Below, one piece after another: positions 1-8,321 of a stretch of DNA of 37,462 nucleotides. Source of the stretch: Deltaproteobacteria bacterium (lineage in GTDB: Bacteria; Myxococcota_A; UBA9042; CAIXZC01); assembly GCA_016875215.1 (NCBI GenBank), contig VGRX01000011.1, forward strand, positions 1-37,462. Reading direction: 5' to 3'. The notes below the pieces were generated by a model. That model searched no databases. It saw only the letters and a list, made by a program, of their open reading frames with translations, and was not told where the DNA came from. Made by a program: the position numbers and the translations under genes. Each line of letters opens with the position of its first letter. The stretch's first letter is position 1.

Positions 1-33
1 CAGGGCTATCAAGGTCGAAAGCACGATGCGCAT
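1..33 (-). CDS. 5' end of an exported protein (partial, cut by window edge)
   Basis: Only the first 11 codons are inside the window, reading MRIVLSTLIAL on the minus strand from the ATG at 31-33. A GGAGG ribosome binding site lies 8 to 12 bases upstream of the ATG. The start is Arg-containing and then hydrophobic, as in a signal peptide. The gene begins 13 bases after the stop of the upstream HAD/LNS2 lipoprotein and is on the same strand, so it is probably the third gene of the nikR operon. Its product cannot be identified from this fragment. Confidence 0.55.
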   Translation of the reverse strand, partial: MRIVLSTLIAL

Positions 34-46
34 GGCGAGCCCTCCT

Positions 47-1165
47 TCACCAGTCCAGTTGCGGGGCCTTGACCGCGGCTTCAGGCTGCTTGCCGACAAA
101 CTCCTCGGCATGGGTCGAGTAGCTGGACAGCGCCGTCGTGGCCGATTCTCCGCCGTGCTTCCCGGCGATGAACGTCCTGTCCTTCGGGATGTTCGCTGCC
201 GCGTAGGCCTGGATGTCGGTCGTGGCGTTTCCGTAGGCTGCGGCGAAACTGAACCCCCGTCTTGCCAGGAGCTCGAGGAAAGCGGTCTTGTACGCGCCCA
301 CTCCGTCCTCGTCCGGTGCGGCCTGGTGGAGCGTGTCGGTGAGGTGCAGCACGCCCGGCGGAAAGCCCTTGTCCACCAGCCACTCCCGCGTGATCCCGTA
401 GAGCAGGTCGGGGCGCCCGGTGAGGTACAGCACCAGGTACCCCTTGTCCCTCCAGGCTCGGGCCGCAGCCGGTCCTCCGGCTCTGAGCTCCGGGACGTTG
501 CGGCGGTGGATCAGGTCGCCGATGATCTCCTTGATCAACTCGGAATCCCCGGTGGTCAGAGTGCCGTCCACGTCGAACACGACGACCTGTGTCCCGGGCC
601 GTGCCACGATCACCTTGAAGTCCGCGTGGCTGGAGTCACCCCGGACCCGCATGCGCACGGCGTGCACGCCCAACGGCAGGCGCTTGCTCCCGGGGATCTC
701 GAAGAACACGCGGCCGCCGTCGTTCTCGACCCCTTCGACGGTCTTGGAGGGACCATCCTTGGTCGTACGGACCGTGGCAAGTTGCTCCCATCCGCCGCAC
801 GGAGCATTCTCCTGGACCCAGATCTCGACCTCCTCATCTTCGAGGTCCTTGTCCGCCGGGCCATAGGCGAACTTCCCGATGAGCCATTGACTGTTGCCCT
901 CGACGACCAGGAGGTCCTGGCCGCGGTGGGCGGCAGCCCCCTGGGGGACGGTGAACAGGCCGGTGCGCGTGTGCCGCCAGGCCGTCGTGCCGCCAGGTTC
1001 AGGAAACGGGACCGGTTTCCCGCAACCGGGGGATGTCTGCGACGAGCTGCCGGCGATGGCGGCAGGGGCCGCTGCCGGAGCGGACGGCTCCCCGCCGCGG
1101 CAGGCCGGGGCCGGTGCGAGGCATAGAAGGGCAACGAGAACAGCGATGGTGGAAGATCGGATCAT
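47..1165 (-). CDS. LNS2/HAD-type phosphatase-like lipoprotein
   Basis: A 372-residue protein with a lipoprotein-like signal peptide (hydrophobic residues 6-20, Cys at 22). Residues about 75-190 form a beta-rich domain with no motif I recognise. The C-terminal half is a HAD phosphatase of the LNS2 type (lipin/Nir2 family): motif I is [11 protein letters not shown] with Asp198 and Asp200, motif II lies in LYLTGRP, a Lys follows in GAYKTAF, and the acidic motif is [10 protein letters not shown]. The family acts on phosphatidate-type lipid phosphates or related phosphomonoesters; the substrate here is unknown. The lipobox places it outside the cytoplasm. Its ATG overlaps the nikR stop codon by four bases (ATGA), so the two genes are translationally coupled. 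It could alternatively be a general secreted acid phosphatase. Confidence 0.8.
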   Translation of the reverse strand: MIRSSTIAVLVALLCLAPAPACRGGEPSAPAAAPAAIAGSSSQTSPGCGKPVPFPEPGGTTAWRHTRTGLFTVPQGAAAHRGQDLLVVEGNSQWLIGKFAYGPADKDLEDEEVEIWVQENAPCGGWEQLATVRTTKDGPSKTVEGVENDGGRVFFEIPGSKRLPLGVHAVRMRVRGDSSHADFKVIVARPGTQVVVFDVDGTLTTGDSELIKEIIGDLIHRRNVPELRAGGPAAARAWRDKGYLVLYLTGRPDLLYGITREWLVDKGFPPGVLHLTDTLHQAAPDEDGVGAYKTAFLELLARRGFSFAAAYGNATTDIQAYAAANIPKDRTFIAGKHGGESATTALSSYSTHAEEFVGKQPEAAVKAPQLDW

Positions 1166-1584
1166 GCGAGCCCCGCTCCGGTGGTGGTGAAGGTCATCTT
1201 GCCGTGCTTGATACCGCGAGTGGAGACGAGCTTTTCGCCGAGCTTGCGGACTCGGCCGGCCTCCCCCTTGAGCACGAGCACCTCGAGGCAGTTGTGGTGG
1301 TCGAGGTGGACGTGCACGGTCGAGATGACCAGGTCGTGGTGGTCATGCTGGACCTCGGTGAGGCGACGGGGCAGCTCGAGCTCGTGGTGGTCGTAGACCA
1401 GCGAGACGGTGCCGGCCACGAGGGTTTCCTCCGCAGCCCATTCCTGCTTGATCAGGCGCTCCCGGATCAGGTCACGGATTGCCTCGGAGCGATTGGTGTA
1501 GCCCTCCTCCTGGATCATGGTATCGAACTGATCGAGCAGCTTGGGGTCGAGCGAGACCCCGAAACGAACTACCTGGTCAGTCAT
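1162..1584 (-). CDS. nikR: NikR nickel-responsive transcriptional regulator
   Basis: A 140-residue protein of normal NikR length. Residues 1-48 are the ribbon-helix-helix DNA-binding domain ([13 protein letters not shown] then an [18 protein letters not shown] helix pair). Residues about 53-135 are the ACT-like nickel-sensing domain. The Ni ligands known from E. coli NikR (His76, His87, His89, Cys95) align to His80, His91, His93 and Cys99. The ATG at 1582-1584 has a GGAGG site 7-8 bases upstream, which sets the start inside a longer open frame. NikR represses nickel uptake and sometimes hydrogenase genes when Ni is sufficient. It overlaps the following lipoprotein gene by ATGA and lies about 25 kb from the NiFeSe hydrogenase genes. 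No GTATGA-type NikR operator was found upstream. Confidence 0.95.
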   Translation of the reverse strand: MTDQVVRFGVSLDPKLLDQFDTMIQEEGYTNRSEAIRDLIRERLIKQEWAAEETLVAGTVSLVYDHHELELPRRLTEVQHDHHDLVISTVHVHLDHHNCLEVLVLKGEAGRVRKLGEKLVSTRGIKHGKMTFTTTGAGLA

Positions 1585-1652
1585 TGGCAGACCTCCTGCC
1601 GGGGGTGTCCTCCGAGAAGTTCTGTGCTCTTCATCCTTCCCTCCTCGCCCCG

Positions 1653-4040
1653 CTAGGGGATGAGATCGAACGTGGCCACGGCTCCGACCTCCGGCGGGTC
1701 CGCCGGGTCGTGCCACTCCGGGAGCGTCTGGTTGCTGATGCCGGGCTTGTCGCCGTATCGGTCGGTGAGCTTGACGACCAGCCCGACCTTGGTTCCTGCC
1801 TGGGGTGCTCCCCCCTTGTAGAGCGTGGACAGCGGGATTGCCGCCTCGATGCCCTTGTCCGTGCACGCGACGGTCCCCTGGATCCACGAGAGGTTGTAGG
1901 GCGGACCCAGCTCCCGCCATCCCACGAACTTGGAATCGCCGAGATTTCCCCCCTCCTTGTACGAGGCCATGCCGCGTGTTCCAAAGCCGTAGTCCCCGCC
2001 AAACCCGGCAGCAGTCACTTCGAGGATGTTGCTGAGCGCATCGTCGAGATCTCCGTCGCCGGCATTGTCCGACAGCCAGATCATCTCGGCCGTGCCCGAG
2101 GCCTTGCCAAAGTCGCCGTCGACGTAGCCGACGATGTAGTTCTGCCCCTCGCACCAGCCTGCGACCGCGACGTAGAGGTGGGTGGCGTCGAACGCTGCGT
2201 AGAGGGTTGCAAGGCTGTTGAGCGCGGCATCCCAGTTGCTGACCAGCGAATTGGTCCCGACCTGGAATGTGTCGGTCCACTCGTCGAGCTTGCCATCGAG
2301 CGTGGGGGTGAAGCGCAGCACATAGGTAAAGGCATCATCCAGCTTGGCGGACTGGCCGTCGGGGTTGACCAGCGAGACGGCGACGCTGCCGGCAGCGTGC
2401 TCCGGGACGATCAGCTCGACCGACTGGGACGTGACCTTGCCAGGGGCCAGCTGCGCCCCTGCGAACGTGAGCACGAGGCCGTCGACGAAGTGCTTGCCCG
2501 TGACCGTGACCTTGTCTCCGCCCAGGACGGTGCCGTGATCCGGGACAACCCCCGTGATCTCGGGCGGCGGTGGGACGTCGAGCATCCCGAGCTTCTGCAC
2601 GTCGAAGCCGCCCGAAAGACCGTCCGAGTCCGCGTACACCCAATGCTTGCCGTCGAGGGAGAAGCGGAACGTGTACGCCCATGTCCCGGGCGAGGGGGTG
2701 ATCAACAGGCTCTGCCAGACGTCGAAACCTCCGTCGTCGCCCTCATACGCGGCCTTGGTCCAGATCCACTCGCCCGGCTGCAGGTCCGGGGCGGAACCTC
2801 CGGGACCCAGGCCGATCTCCCCGACGATCCCGGGGCCGGGGCCGGGAGCGGGAGTCACCCCGGCTTCCTTCACCCGGGCCTTCAGCACGTCGGTCGGCTT
2901 CCCGCTCGCTTTCGTCTGGACCAGCGGCGCCATGAGCACAGCGTCGTCCGGCACGTCGGGCTGGCAGTAGCCGCCCACGCACTCGTCACCGGAAGCACAT
3001 TCGATGTCGGTGTCGCACCCGGGCTTGCAGTCGCCGAACAGGCACTTGGTTCCCGGCATGCACTCGCCGCAATCACCGCCGCAACCGTCATCTCCGCACT
3101 TGGTTCCGGCACAGGAGGGCACGCAGACGCACGTTCCGTCCACCTGGCAGACGTTGAACGGAGGGCACTTGCCGCAATTGCCGCCGCAGCCGTCGTCGCC
3201 GCATTCCTTCCCCTGGCAGGAGCAGATCACGCAGACGTCGGGGTCGTCGAGCATCCCGTCGCAGTCCTCGTCCTCGTCGTTGTCGCAGACCTCCTCGGCC
3301 GGAGCCTTGGCATTGCAGGCGGACAACCCGGTCTCGTCGCAGCTCCGCCACCCGGAGCACGTCCCGAATTCGCTGGTGGCCTGGCAGGGAGTGGCCAGCT
3401 TCGACAGGACTGCGTAGTCCGTACAGTCACACTCCCCGGACGTCCGCATGCAACGGGTCGCGGCCCCTCCCTCCACCGTCGTGGCTTCCTTGCAATCATA
3501 GCCGTCGGGGCACGCGACGTCCGCGCTGCACGCCCCGCCGCAGAAGGCTCCCAGCCCTCCGGGATACACCACACACCGGTCCATCGGGGAAGGACATTCG
3601 CTCGATGCGCTGCAAGGAAGGCACAACCCCGGGAAACGGGACATGCAGACGAACACGGGGTCCGCCCCGAATGCCAGTGTCTGCTCGCATGCGAAGCCCG
3701 TCGGGCATTCGTCGATGCAGTCGGTCGTGCAGATCCGATTCCCGAGATGGAAGGTGCAGAAGCCCGAAGCGCAGTCACCGTTGGCGTGGCACGGGCAGCC
3801 GGAGCCTCCGGGCAGCTCGTCGCAGGAGGGAGGAACGACCTCGAAGTCGATCCCGGGTCCGTCGGGCCTCAGCGAAAGGTCCGGCTCCGCATCGCCGTTG
3901 CCGATCCGAACATCGGCGTCGGCCGGCGCCGGGAGGTCTGCCGCAGCGTCGGGCTGAGGACTCGCAGAGGTACCTCCGCAGCCCGTTGCGACCGCAAGCG
4001 CCACAGTCACGCTGAACCATGCGACCCGAACCCTGTGCAT
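1653..4040 (-). CDS. Cys-rich modular lipoprotein with IPT/TIG and CBM9/DOMON-like domains
   Basis: A 795-residue lipoprotein. The signal peptide ends in a lipobox at VATGC, followed by an acidic Ala/Pro/Asp linker. A Cys-rich module of about 200 residues follows, also found in the genes at 11852 and 17424, ending in one MopE-like motif (EDEDCDG). Next come two copies of a [13 protein letters not shown] motif. The middle holds an IPT/TIG immunoglobulin-like domain ([21 protein letters not shown]). The C-terminal 220 residues begin TLDGKLDEW and resemble the CBM9/DOMON sandwich of surface carbohydrate- or haem-binding proteins. The ATG at 4038-4040 is chosen because it starts the signal peptide and has a GGAGGGGG site upstream; upstream in-frame Met codons would precede the signal peptide. 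Likely a surface-anchored binding protein with unknown ligand. Confidence 0.8.
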   Translation of the reverse strand: MHRVRVAWFSVTVALAVATGCGGTSASPQPDAAADLPAPADADVRIGNGDAEPDLSLRPDGPGIDFEVVPPSCDELPGGSGCPCHANGDCASGFCTFHLGNRICTTDCIDECPTGFACEQTLAFGADPVFVCMSRFPGLCLPCSASSECPSPMDRCVVYPGGLGAFCGGACSADVACPDGYDCKEATTVEGGAATRCMRTSGECDCTDYAVLSKLATPCQATSEFGTCSGWRSCDETGLSACNAKAPAEEVCDNDEDEDCDGMLDDPDVCVICSCQGKECGDDGCGGNCGKCPPFNVCQVDGTCVCVPSCAGTKCGDDGCGGDCGECMPGTKCLFGDCKPGCDTDIECASGDECVGGYCQPDVPDDAVLMAPLVQTKASGKPTDVLKARVKEAGVTPAPGPGPGIVGEIGLGPGGSAPDLQPGEWIWTKAAYEGDDGGFDVWQSLLITPSPGTWAYTFRFSLDGKHWVYADSDGLSGGFDVQKLGMLDVPPPPEITGVVPDHGTVLGGDKVTVTGKHFVDGLVLTFAGAQLAPGKVTSQSVELIVPEHAAGSVAVSLVNPDGQSAKLDDAFTYVLRFTPTLDGKLDEWTDTFQVGTNSLVSNWDAALNSLATLYAAFDATHLYVAVAGWCEGQNYIVGYVDGDFGKASGTAEMIWLSDNAGDGDLDDALSNILEVTAAGFGGDYGFGTRGMASYKEGGNLGDSKFVGWRELGPPYNLSWIQGTVACTDKGIEAAIPLSTLYKGGAPQAGTKVGLVVKLTDRYGDKPGISNQTLPEWHDPADPPEVGAVATFDLIP

Positions 4041-4215
4041 CTGCCCCCTCCATCCCTGCTGCCAGTCCATCGGGCGGAACATACCAGATGGGAGCCCGAA
4101 CCGGAAGGGCCGTGTGGTACGCGTTCCAGACATCTTCGTGGTGGTTCTTGGAGGGGGGATCGGGTAGACTTCCTGCTTGATGCGGCCGGGAAGACCGGGC
4201 GCACGGAGGTACGGG
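4041..4215. promoter_or_regulatory. Divergent intergenic region between two lipoprotein genes
   Basis: This 175-base gap separates a minus-strand and a plus-strand lipoprotein gene and must hold both start regions. On the plus strand a TAGACT hexamer at 4165-4170 matches the -10 box found upstream of other genes here, but no good -35 lies 16-18 bases before it. On the minus strand TTCCGG-N17-TATGTT is a weak candidate. I see no coding sequence or terminator. Confidence 0.3.
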
Positions 4216-5832
4216 ATGAGAAACAAGGCGATGTGGCTCGTGGCAGCAGCGGTGCTCACAGGGTGCGGCGGGAACGGGACGTCCGCGCCGGATACGGCGC
4301 AGCCCGAGACGTCGACAGGAGACATCGCTGACGCGGCGGGGCCGGATGCACCGGGCGGGGATCATGCTTCAGACCTTGCCCGGGATTCCGTGGATGCGCA
4401 GGACATCGCGGTCACTCCCTTCCCTCTGGACCCGGCGCAGCGGGGGCTCGTCGAGCTGAGAGGGATCATCCACCTGCACTCCGCACTGTCGCACGACGGA
4501 TGCGGGCCGAACGGCTACGAGGACTTCGGTGGACCCGATCCCGAGTGTGTGGCCGAGCTTCGGGCCGCCCCCTGCCAGACCGGCATTGACTTCATGATGA
4601 TGACCGACCACCCGGGCGAGCTCAAGAACCACCCGTACGAAGAGGGACTCCAGCACCAGGAGGGGGACGAGATCGCCAAGGACGACAAGGGACGGCCGTT
4701 CGCCAACCGGATTGCCTGCCCTGACGACAGCCTCGTGCCTCATGCCTGGGTGTTCTACGGAACCGAGGGAAGCAAGAACATGCCGGTCGGGCTCGCGGGC
4801 CCGGACATTCCCAAGGAGATCTACTCGACCTCGTATGCGGATTCCACGCCGTTGGAGGATGCTCAGGCCGCAGTGTCCATGGTGCACGATCTGGGCGGCA
4901 TCGCACTGGGGGTCCACACCGAGGAGCCGGACATCACGGCCGAGCGGATCGCAGCGATTCCGTTGGATGGCATGGAGATCTACAATCTGCACGCGAACCT
5001 GATTGGTGCGCTGGAGAGCATCGACACGCTGCTGAAGCTGGACCGGTTCATGGTCCCCGGGACGGACGCACCGAGCCCGGATCTGAGCCTCCTGCTCTTC
5101 CTCTCCGAGGTGAGCAAGGACGTGGAGAAGTTCGATTGGGTCTCTCCCCGAGTCCACATGGTTTCGGTCGCTGCCACCGACATCCACCGCAACGTCGAGG
5201 TACCTGCGCTGTGCCCGAACGGCGTGGAAGGCTCGGTGTGCGAGGGGTTTGCCGAGGAGTATCCGAACTTCGTGGCGTTTGCGATGAAGGGGGGCCCGCT
5301 CCCGCTTTCGGATGGGGAGCGGATGGATTCCTATGCCCGCTCGTTCCGCTGGTTCTCCAATCGTTTCCGGGGAGCAAGCGGCGATCCTTTTGACATCCGA
5401 GAGGCCGTTCGGACCGGCCGGGGATACGCCTGCTTCGAGGTGTTCGGTTACCCGGGCGGATTCGATTTCTACGTGGTCAACGGCGGCAAGCTCATGGAGA
5501 TGGGGGACGAGGGGCCGCTCGACGGCGAGGCCTATGCGTGGTTCCGTACGCCGAACATCGAGGCGCCGCCCTGGATGGATCCGGCCGGAATCGCGTTTGG
5601 CATGGCGCAGGTGAAGACGCACCTGGTGCGCGCAACCGAGGAGGGGATCGAGATCGTCACAGAGGTGAAAGGTCAGGGGGACGTCGTCTCGGCATTGTTG
5701 CCCGGCCCGGGGGCATACAGCCTGCGCATCGCGGTGATGCCTCTCCACCTGAAGCCGCGGCTGCCCGGGGTGGAGAGCCTGGCCAGCAAGACCTACCCCT
5801 ACATCTACACGAACCCCGTGTTCCTCCGGTAG
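4216..5832 (+). CDS. PHP-domain metallophosphoesterase-like lipoprotein
   Basis: A 538-residue protein with a signal peptide and lipobox (VLTGC), an Ala/Asp-rich linker and then a PHP-type domain. The HxH metal motif is in GIIHLHSALSHDG near residue 90, followed by FMMMTDHPGE and a later GVHTEEPD segment. PHP domains are metal-dependent phosphoesterases and most known ones are cytosolic, so export is unusual. The C-terminal 150 residues are probably a beta-rich accessory domain. The ATG at 4216 is favoured over two earlier Met codons because GGAGG lies at 4205-4209 and the Met begins the signal peptide. The HAD gene begins eight bases after the stop, suggesting an operon. The substrate is unknown. 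Confidence 0.75.
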   Translation: MRNKAMWLVAAAVLTGCGGNGTSAPDTAQPETSTGDIADAAGPDAPGGDHASDLARDSVDAQDIAVTPFPLDPAQRGLVELRGIIHLHSALSHDGCGPNGYEDFGGPDPECVAELRAAPCQTGIDFMMMTDHPGELKNHPYEEGLQHQEGDEIAKDDKGRPFANRIACPDDSLVPHAWVFYGTEGSKNMPVGLAGPDIPKEIYSTSYADSTPLEDAQAAVSMVHDLGGIALGVHTEEPDITAERIAAIPLDGMEIYNLHANLIGALESIDTLLKLDRFMVPGTDAPSPDLSLLLFLSEVSKDVEKFDWVSPRVHMVSVAATDIHRNVEVPALCPNGVEGSVCEGFAEEYPNFVAFAMKGGPLPLSDGERMDSYARSFRWFSNRFRGASGDPFDIREAVRTGRGYACFEVFGYPGGFDFYVVNGGKLMEMGDEGPLDGEAYAWFRTPNIEAPPWMDPAGIAFGMAQVKTHLVRATEEGIEIVTEVKGQGDVVSALLPGPGAYSLRIAVMPLHLKPRLPGVESLASKTYPYIYTNPVFLR

Positions 5833-5840
5833 GTGCAGAC

Positions 5841-6449
5841 GTGGCAGCGCTGAAGGCTCTCTTCCTGGATCTCGGCGGGGTGCTGGTCACGGTCGACCTG
5901 GCGGCCGGATGCCGGCGGATTGCATGCCTTGCCGGGGGGGCCGATCCGGCTGCGGTTCTGCGGGTGATGACGGACGGGTTGCAGGCAAGGCTCAGCACGG
6001 GAAACATGAGCCCGGCCGAGTTCCACGAGGCGGTATGCTCGCGGCTGGAGCTGAAGGTCGGGTATGCTGACTTCGCCAGGGCGTACTCGGACATCTTCGC
6101 CCCGATCCAGGGAACCTGGGATCTGCTGGCGCAGGCCCGCAAGCGTTTCCGCATCCACCTGCTCTCCAATACCGACCCGCTGCATTTCCGTTTCATCGCG
6201 GACGAGCTGTTTCCCGGGAAGTTCGAGATGTTCCGACACCTGGTGCTGTCGTACGAGGTCGGGCACTTGAAGCCGGGCTCCGAGATATACCGGCACGCGC
6301 TCGAGCTGTGCGGCGCCCCCCCGGAGGCCTGCCTGTTCGTCGACGATCTTGCCGGAAACGTCGAAGGGGCAAGGGCCGTGGGGATGCGCGGGATCGTGTT
6401 CCAGTCGCCGGAGCAGCTGGCCGTCGAGCTCGTGCGCGCGGCATGGTGA
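5841..6449 (+). CDS. HAD-superfamily (subfamily IA) hydrolase
   Basis: A 202-residue cytosolic protein starting at GTG 5841, because no in-frame ATG precedes the first catalytic motif (FLDLGGVLV). Later HAD motifs are visible: the motif II Ser in LLSNTD, the motif III Lys in LKPGSEIY and the motif IV acids in CLFVDDLAGNVEGA. It resembles the YihX-like phosphatases/dehalogenases in length and layout. The second Asp of the usual DxD nucleophile motif is Gly, as in many members with DxGG, so phosphatase activity cannot be assumed. It follows the PHP lipoprotein by eight bases and is probably co-transcribed. The ribosome binding site is weak (GGTAGG). Confidence 0.8.
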   Translation: MAALKALFLDLGGVLVTVDLAAGCRRIACLAGGADPAAVLRVMTDGLQARLSTGNMSPAEFHEAVCSRLELKVGYADFARAYSDIFAPIQGTWDLLAQARKRFRIHLLSNTDPLHFRFIADELFPGKFEMFRHLVLSYEVGHLKPGSEIYRHALELCGAPPEACLFVDDLAGNVEGARAVGMRGIVFQSPEQLAVELVRAAW

Positions 6450-6500
6450 TGCACCACCCGGATGACAAGGAGCGCGGACGATGCGGCAAACCCCGGATTC

Positions 6501-6528
6501 TTGCCTCCGTCCGTGCTTCGGGTAGGCT
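6501..6528 (+). promoter_or_regulatory. Probable sigma-70-type promoter for the phosphoesterase gene
   Basis: TTGCCT at 6501-6506 and TAGGCT at 6523-6528 are separated by 16 bases. The predicted start near 6535 leaves a leader of about 35 bases before the ATG at 6571. It follows the HAD gene stop by about 50 bases, which suggests independent transcription of the phosphoesterase gene. Confidence 0.4.
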
Positions 6529-6570
6529 ACCCGAGTGGCGGTCCGTGCGCGGGCCGTGAGCGGAGAAGGC

Positions 6571-8199
6571 ATGCACGCATTGCAACCCAAGACGCAGCCG
6601 CCGGTTTCCCCGGGCGTGGACTACGTGATCTTCAGCGATCTGCACCTGGGCGAGGGGTTCAATCCGGAGGTCTGCCGCTACTACCCGCTCGAGGACTTCT
6701 TCCACGACAGAGCATTTGCCGGCCTGATGGGGCAGCTTCGTGAGCGGTATGCTGCCGATCCGTCCCGGCTGGTCATCGTGTTGAACGGAGACGTGTTCGA
6801 CTTCCTGACGGTGACCGGGTTGCCGTCGGAACCTTCGCAGGCGGAGCTGGGCATCTTCCCGTCCCCGACCGAGAAGCGGCTCGGGCTGGATCCCACGCCG
6901 ACGCGGTCTCTGTTCAAGCTCGATCTCATCGTTGCCGGACACCCGGAGTTCTTTGCCGCCCTGGGGAGAATGGTGGCATCCGGCTTCCGGGTGGAGATCC
7001 TGCGCGGCAATCATGACATGGAGCTGTACTTCGACGTGGTGCAGCAGCGAATCCTCGAGAGCCTCTGCCGCCTGGCTCCGGAGCTGACGCCGGAGAAAGC
7101 ACGCCGTCTCGTCGCTTTCCACCAGTGGTTCTTCCTGGAGCCCGACCGCGTCTACATCGAGCACGGCAACCAGTACGAGGCATCGAACAGCATCCGCTAC
7201 ACGTTGCGCCCCGTCCTGCCCGAGAAGCGCCCGAAAGAGGGGTTGCTCAATCTCCCCCTGCTGCGGGCCAAGACCGTCGTCCGAGAGGACCAGCCGGTGC
7301 TCGACTACCCGCTGGGCAGCCTGTTCATCCGCTACTTCTACAACCGGGTGCACCGGATGAACCCCTACGCACCCAGGGTGGCCTCGCTGGAGCAGTACCT
7401 CGACTTCATCCTGCACTACAACCTCTCCGACATCGTCCGCGTGCTGCGGGATCACTGGAGTCACTTCATCGCTGCGCTTCGCCCCGGGGCAACGGCGGGC
7501 ACATCACGGTCGACGGCCGCAGCCGATGCGGTGCAGGAGGAGCAGTTCGATCAGATCGAGGAGTCGCAGGAGGTGAGCGACCTCTGCAGCCGCCTCAACG
7601 CGCTCAAGGTGCACCCCAAGGCAGCATCGAAGCTGGCGTTCGTCAAGGAGATGTTCCGCCCCATCGTACGGCGGGTGCTGTTCGCAGGCGGAGCTGCCGT
7701 GGCTGCGCTGTACGTGTGGCTCCTGGTGTTCAACATCATCCAGGCGCCGCTGCTGGTGGAGAACGTGTTTGCCAAGGCGACGCTGCTCTTCCTCTTCTCG
7801 CTGCTGTCGGCCGGCGTCCTGGTGTGGCTCGGTGCCCAGGCCCGGCGTTTCCTCGGCTCCCGGGAGGACGTGACGGTGGACAACTGCGTCCAGGCAGCGG
7901 AGCAGATCGCTCGAATCACCGGAGTGCGGTTCGTCGTCATGGGCCACACGCACGTGGTGGACATCCGGCCGGTTGCCGGCGGTCAGGCAGTCTACGCCAA
8001 CAGCGGCACGTGGATCGCTGTGCACAATCCGTGGCAGCAGCTCGACCCGGATGCCCGACGGAAGTCATTCGTGTGGATTCGTGGGGGGGAGGTCCAGCTC
8101 TGCCGGTGGAACGACGATGCGCAGCGGGTGGATCTCGTGCCGATGTTCGACAGGCGGGAGGACACGGTGCGGACCCCCAGGCGGATCAAGCCGATGTAG
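6571..8199 (+). CDS. Calcineurin-like metallophosphoesterase with two membrane segments
   Basis: A 542-residue protein. The N-terminal half carries the metallophosphatase motifs in order: FSDLHLGEG (DxH), LNGDVFDFL (GD), LRGNHDMEL (GNHD), then a His in EHGNQYE. Residues about 367-391 and 403-428 are hydrophobic and form two predicted transmembrane helices. The last metal motif, VMGHTHVVD, comes after them, followed by YANSGTWI. The hairpin is thus inserted between the third and fourth motifs, which would anchor the enzyme to a membrane. The ATG at 6571 has GGAGAAGG just upstream; a GTG at 6535 is possible. The closest general resemblance is to UDP-2,3-diacylglucosamine hydrolase-like and cyclic nucleotide phosphoesterases, but the length and the insert differ. 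The substrate is unknown. Confidence 0.8.
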   Translation: MHALQPKTQPPVSPGVDYVIFSDLHLGEGFNPEVCRYYPLEDFFHDRAFAGLMGQLRERYAADPSRLVIVLNGDVFDFLTVTGLPSEPSQAELGIFPSPTEKRLGLDPTPTRSLFKLDLIVAGHPEFFAALGRMVASGFRVEILRGNHDMELYFDVVQQRILESLCRLAPELTPEKARRLVAFHQWFFLEPDRVYIEHGNQYEASNSIRYTLRPVLPEKRPKEGLLNLPLLRAKTVVREDQPVLDYPLGSLFIRYFYNRVHRMNPYAPRVASLEQYLDFILHYNLSDIVRVLRDHWSHFIAALRPGATAGTSRSTAAADAVQEEQFDQIEESQEVSDLCSRLNALKVHPKAASKLAFVKEMFRPIVRRVLFAGGAAVAALYVWLLVFNIIQAPLLVENVFAKATLLFLFSLLSAGVLVWLGAQARRFLGSREDVTVDNCVQAAEQIARITGVRFVVMGHTHVVDIRPVAGGQAVYANSGTWIAVHNPWQQLDPDARRKSFVWIRGGEVQLCRWNDDAQRVDLVPMFDRREDTVRTPRRIKPM

Positions 8200-8321
8200 A
8201 GGGCCCGGACGATCCGGTGACGGAGGGGGGGGGCGGAAGGGCGTGAGTCGTGCAGTGCAAGTGGGCTCTGGCGCGAGCCGACGAGTTGCAGGAAATCCGT
8301 TACGTGACAGAAGGAGAGACG

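Noticed and set aside
1585-1652. NikR autoregulatory operator upstream of nikR
   Set aside because: The 68-base gap has no GTATGA-type inverted repeat and no convincing promoter.
4165-4170. TAGACT as the promoter -10 box of the PHP lipoprotein
   Set aside because: No acceptable -35 hexamer at 16-18 bases upstream, so it is kept only as part of a low-confidence intergenic entry.
1479-4331. Long plus-strand open frame opposite the Cys-rich lipoprotein gene
   Set aside because: It mirrors the high-GC codon pattern of the minus-strand gene and has no signal peptide, ribosome binding site or recognisable domain. The same applies to long antisense frames at 7992-10619, 10802-12913, 21475-23514 and 35306-37165.
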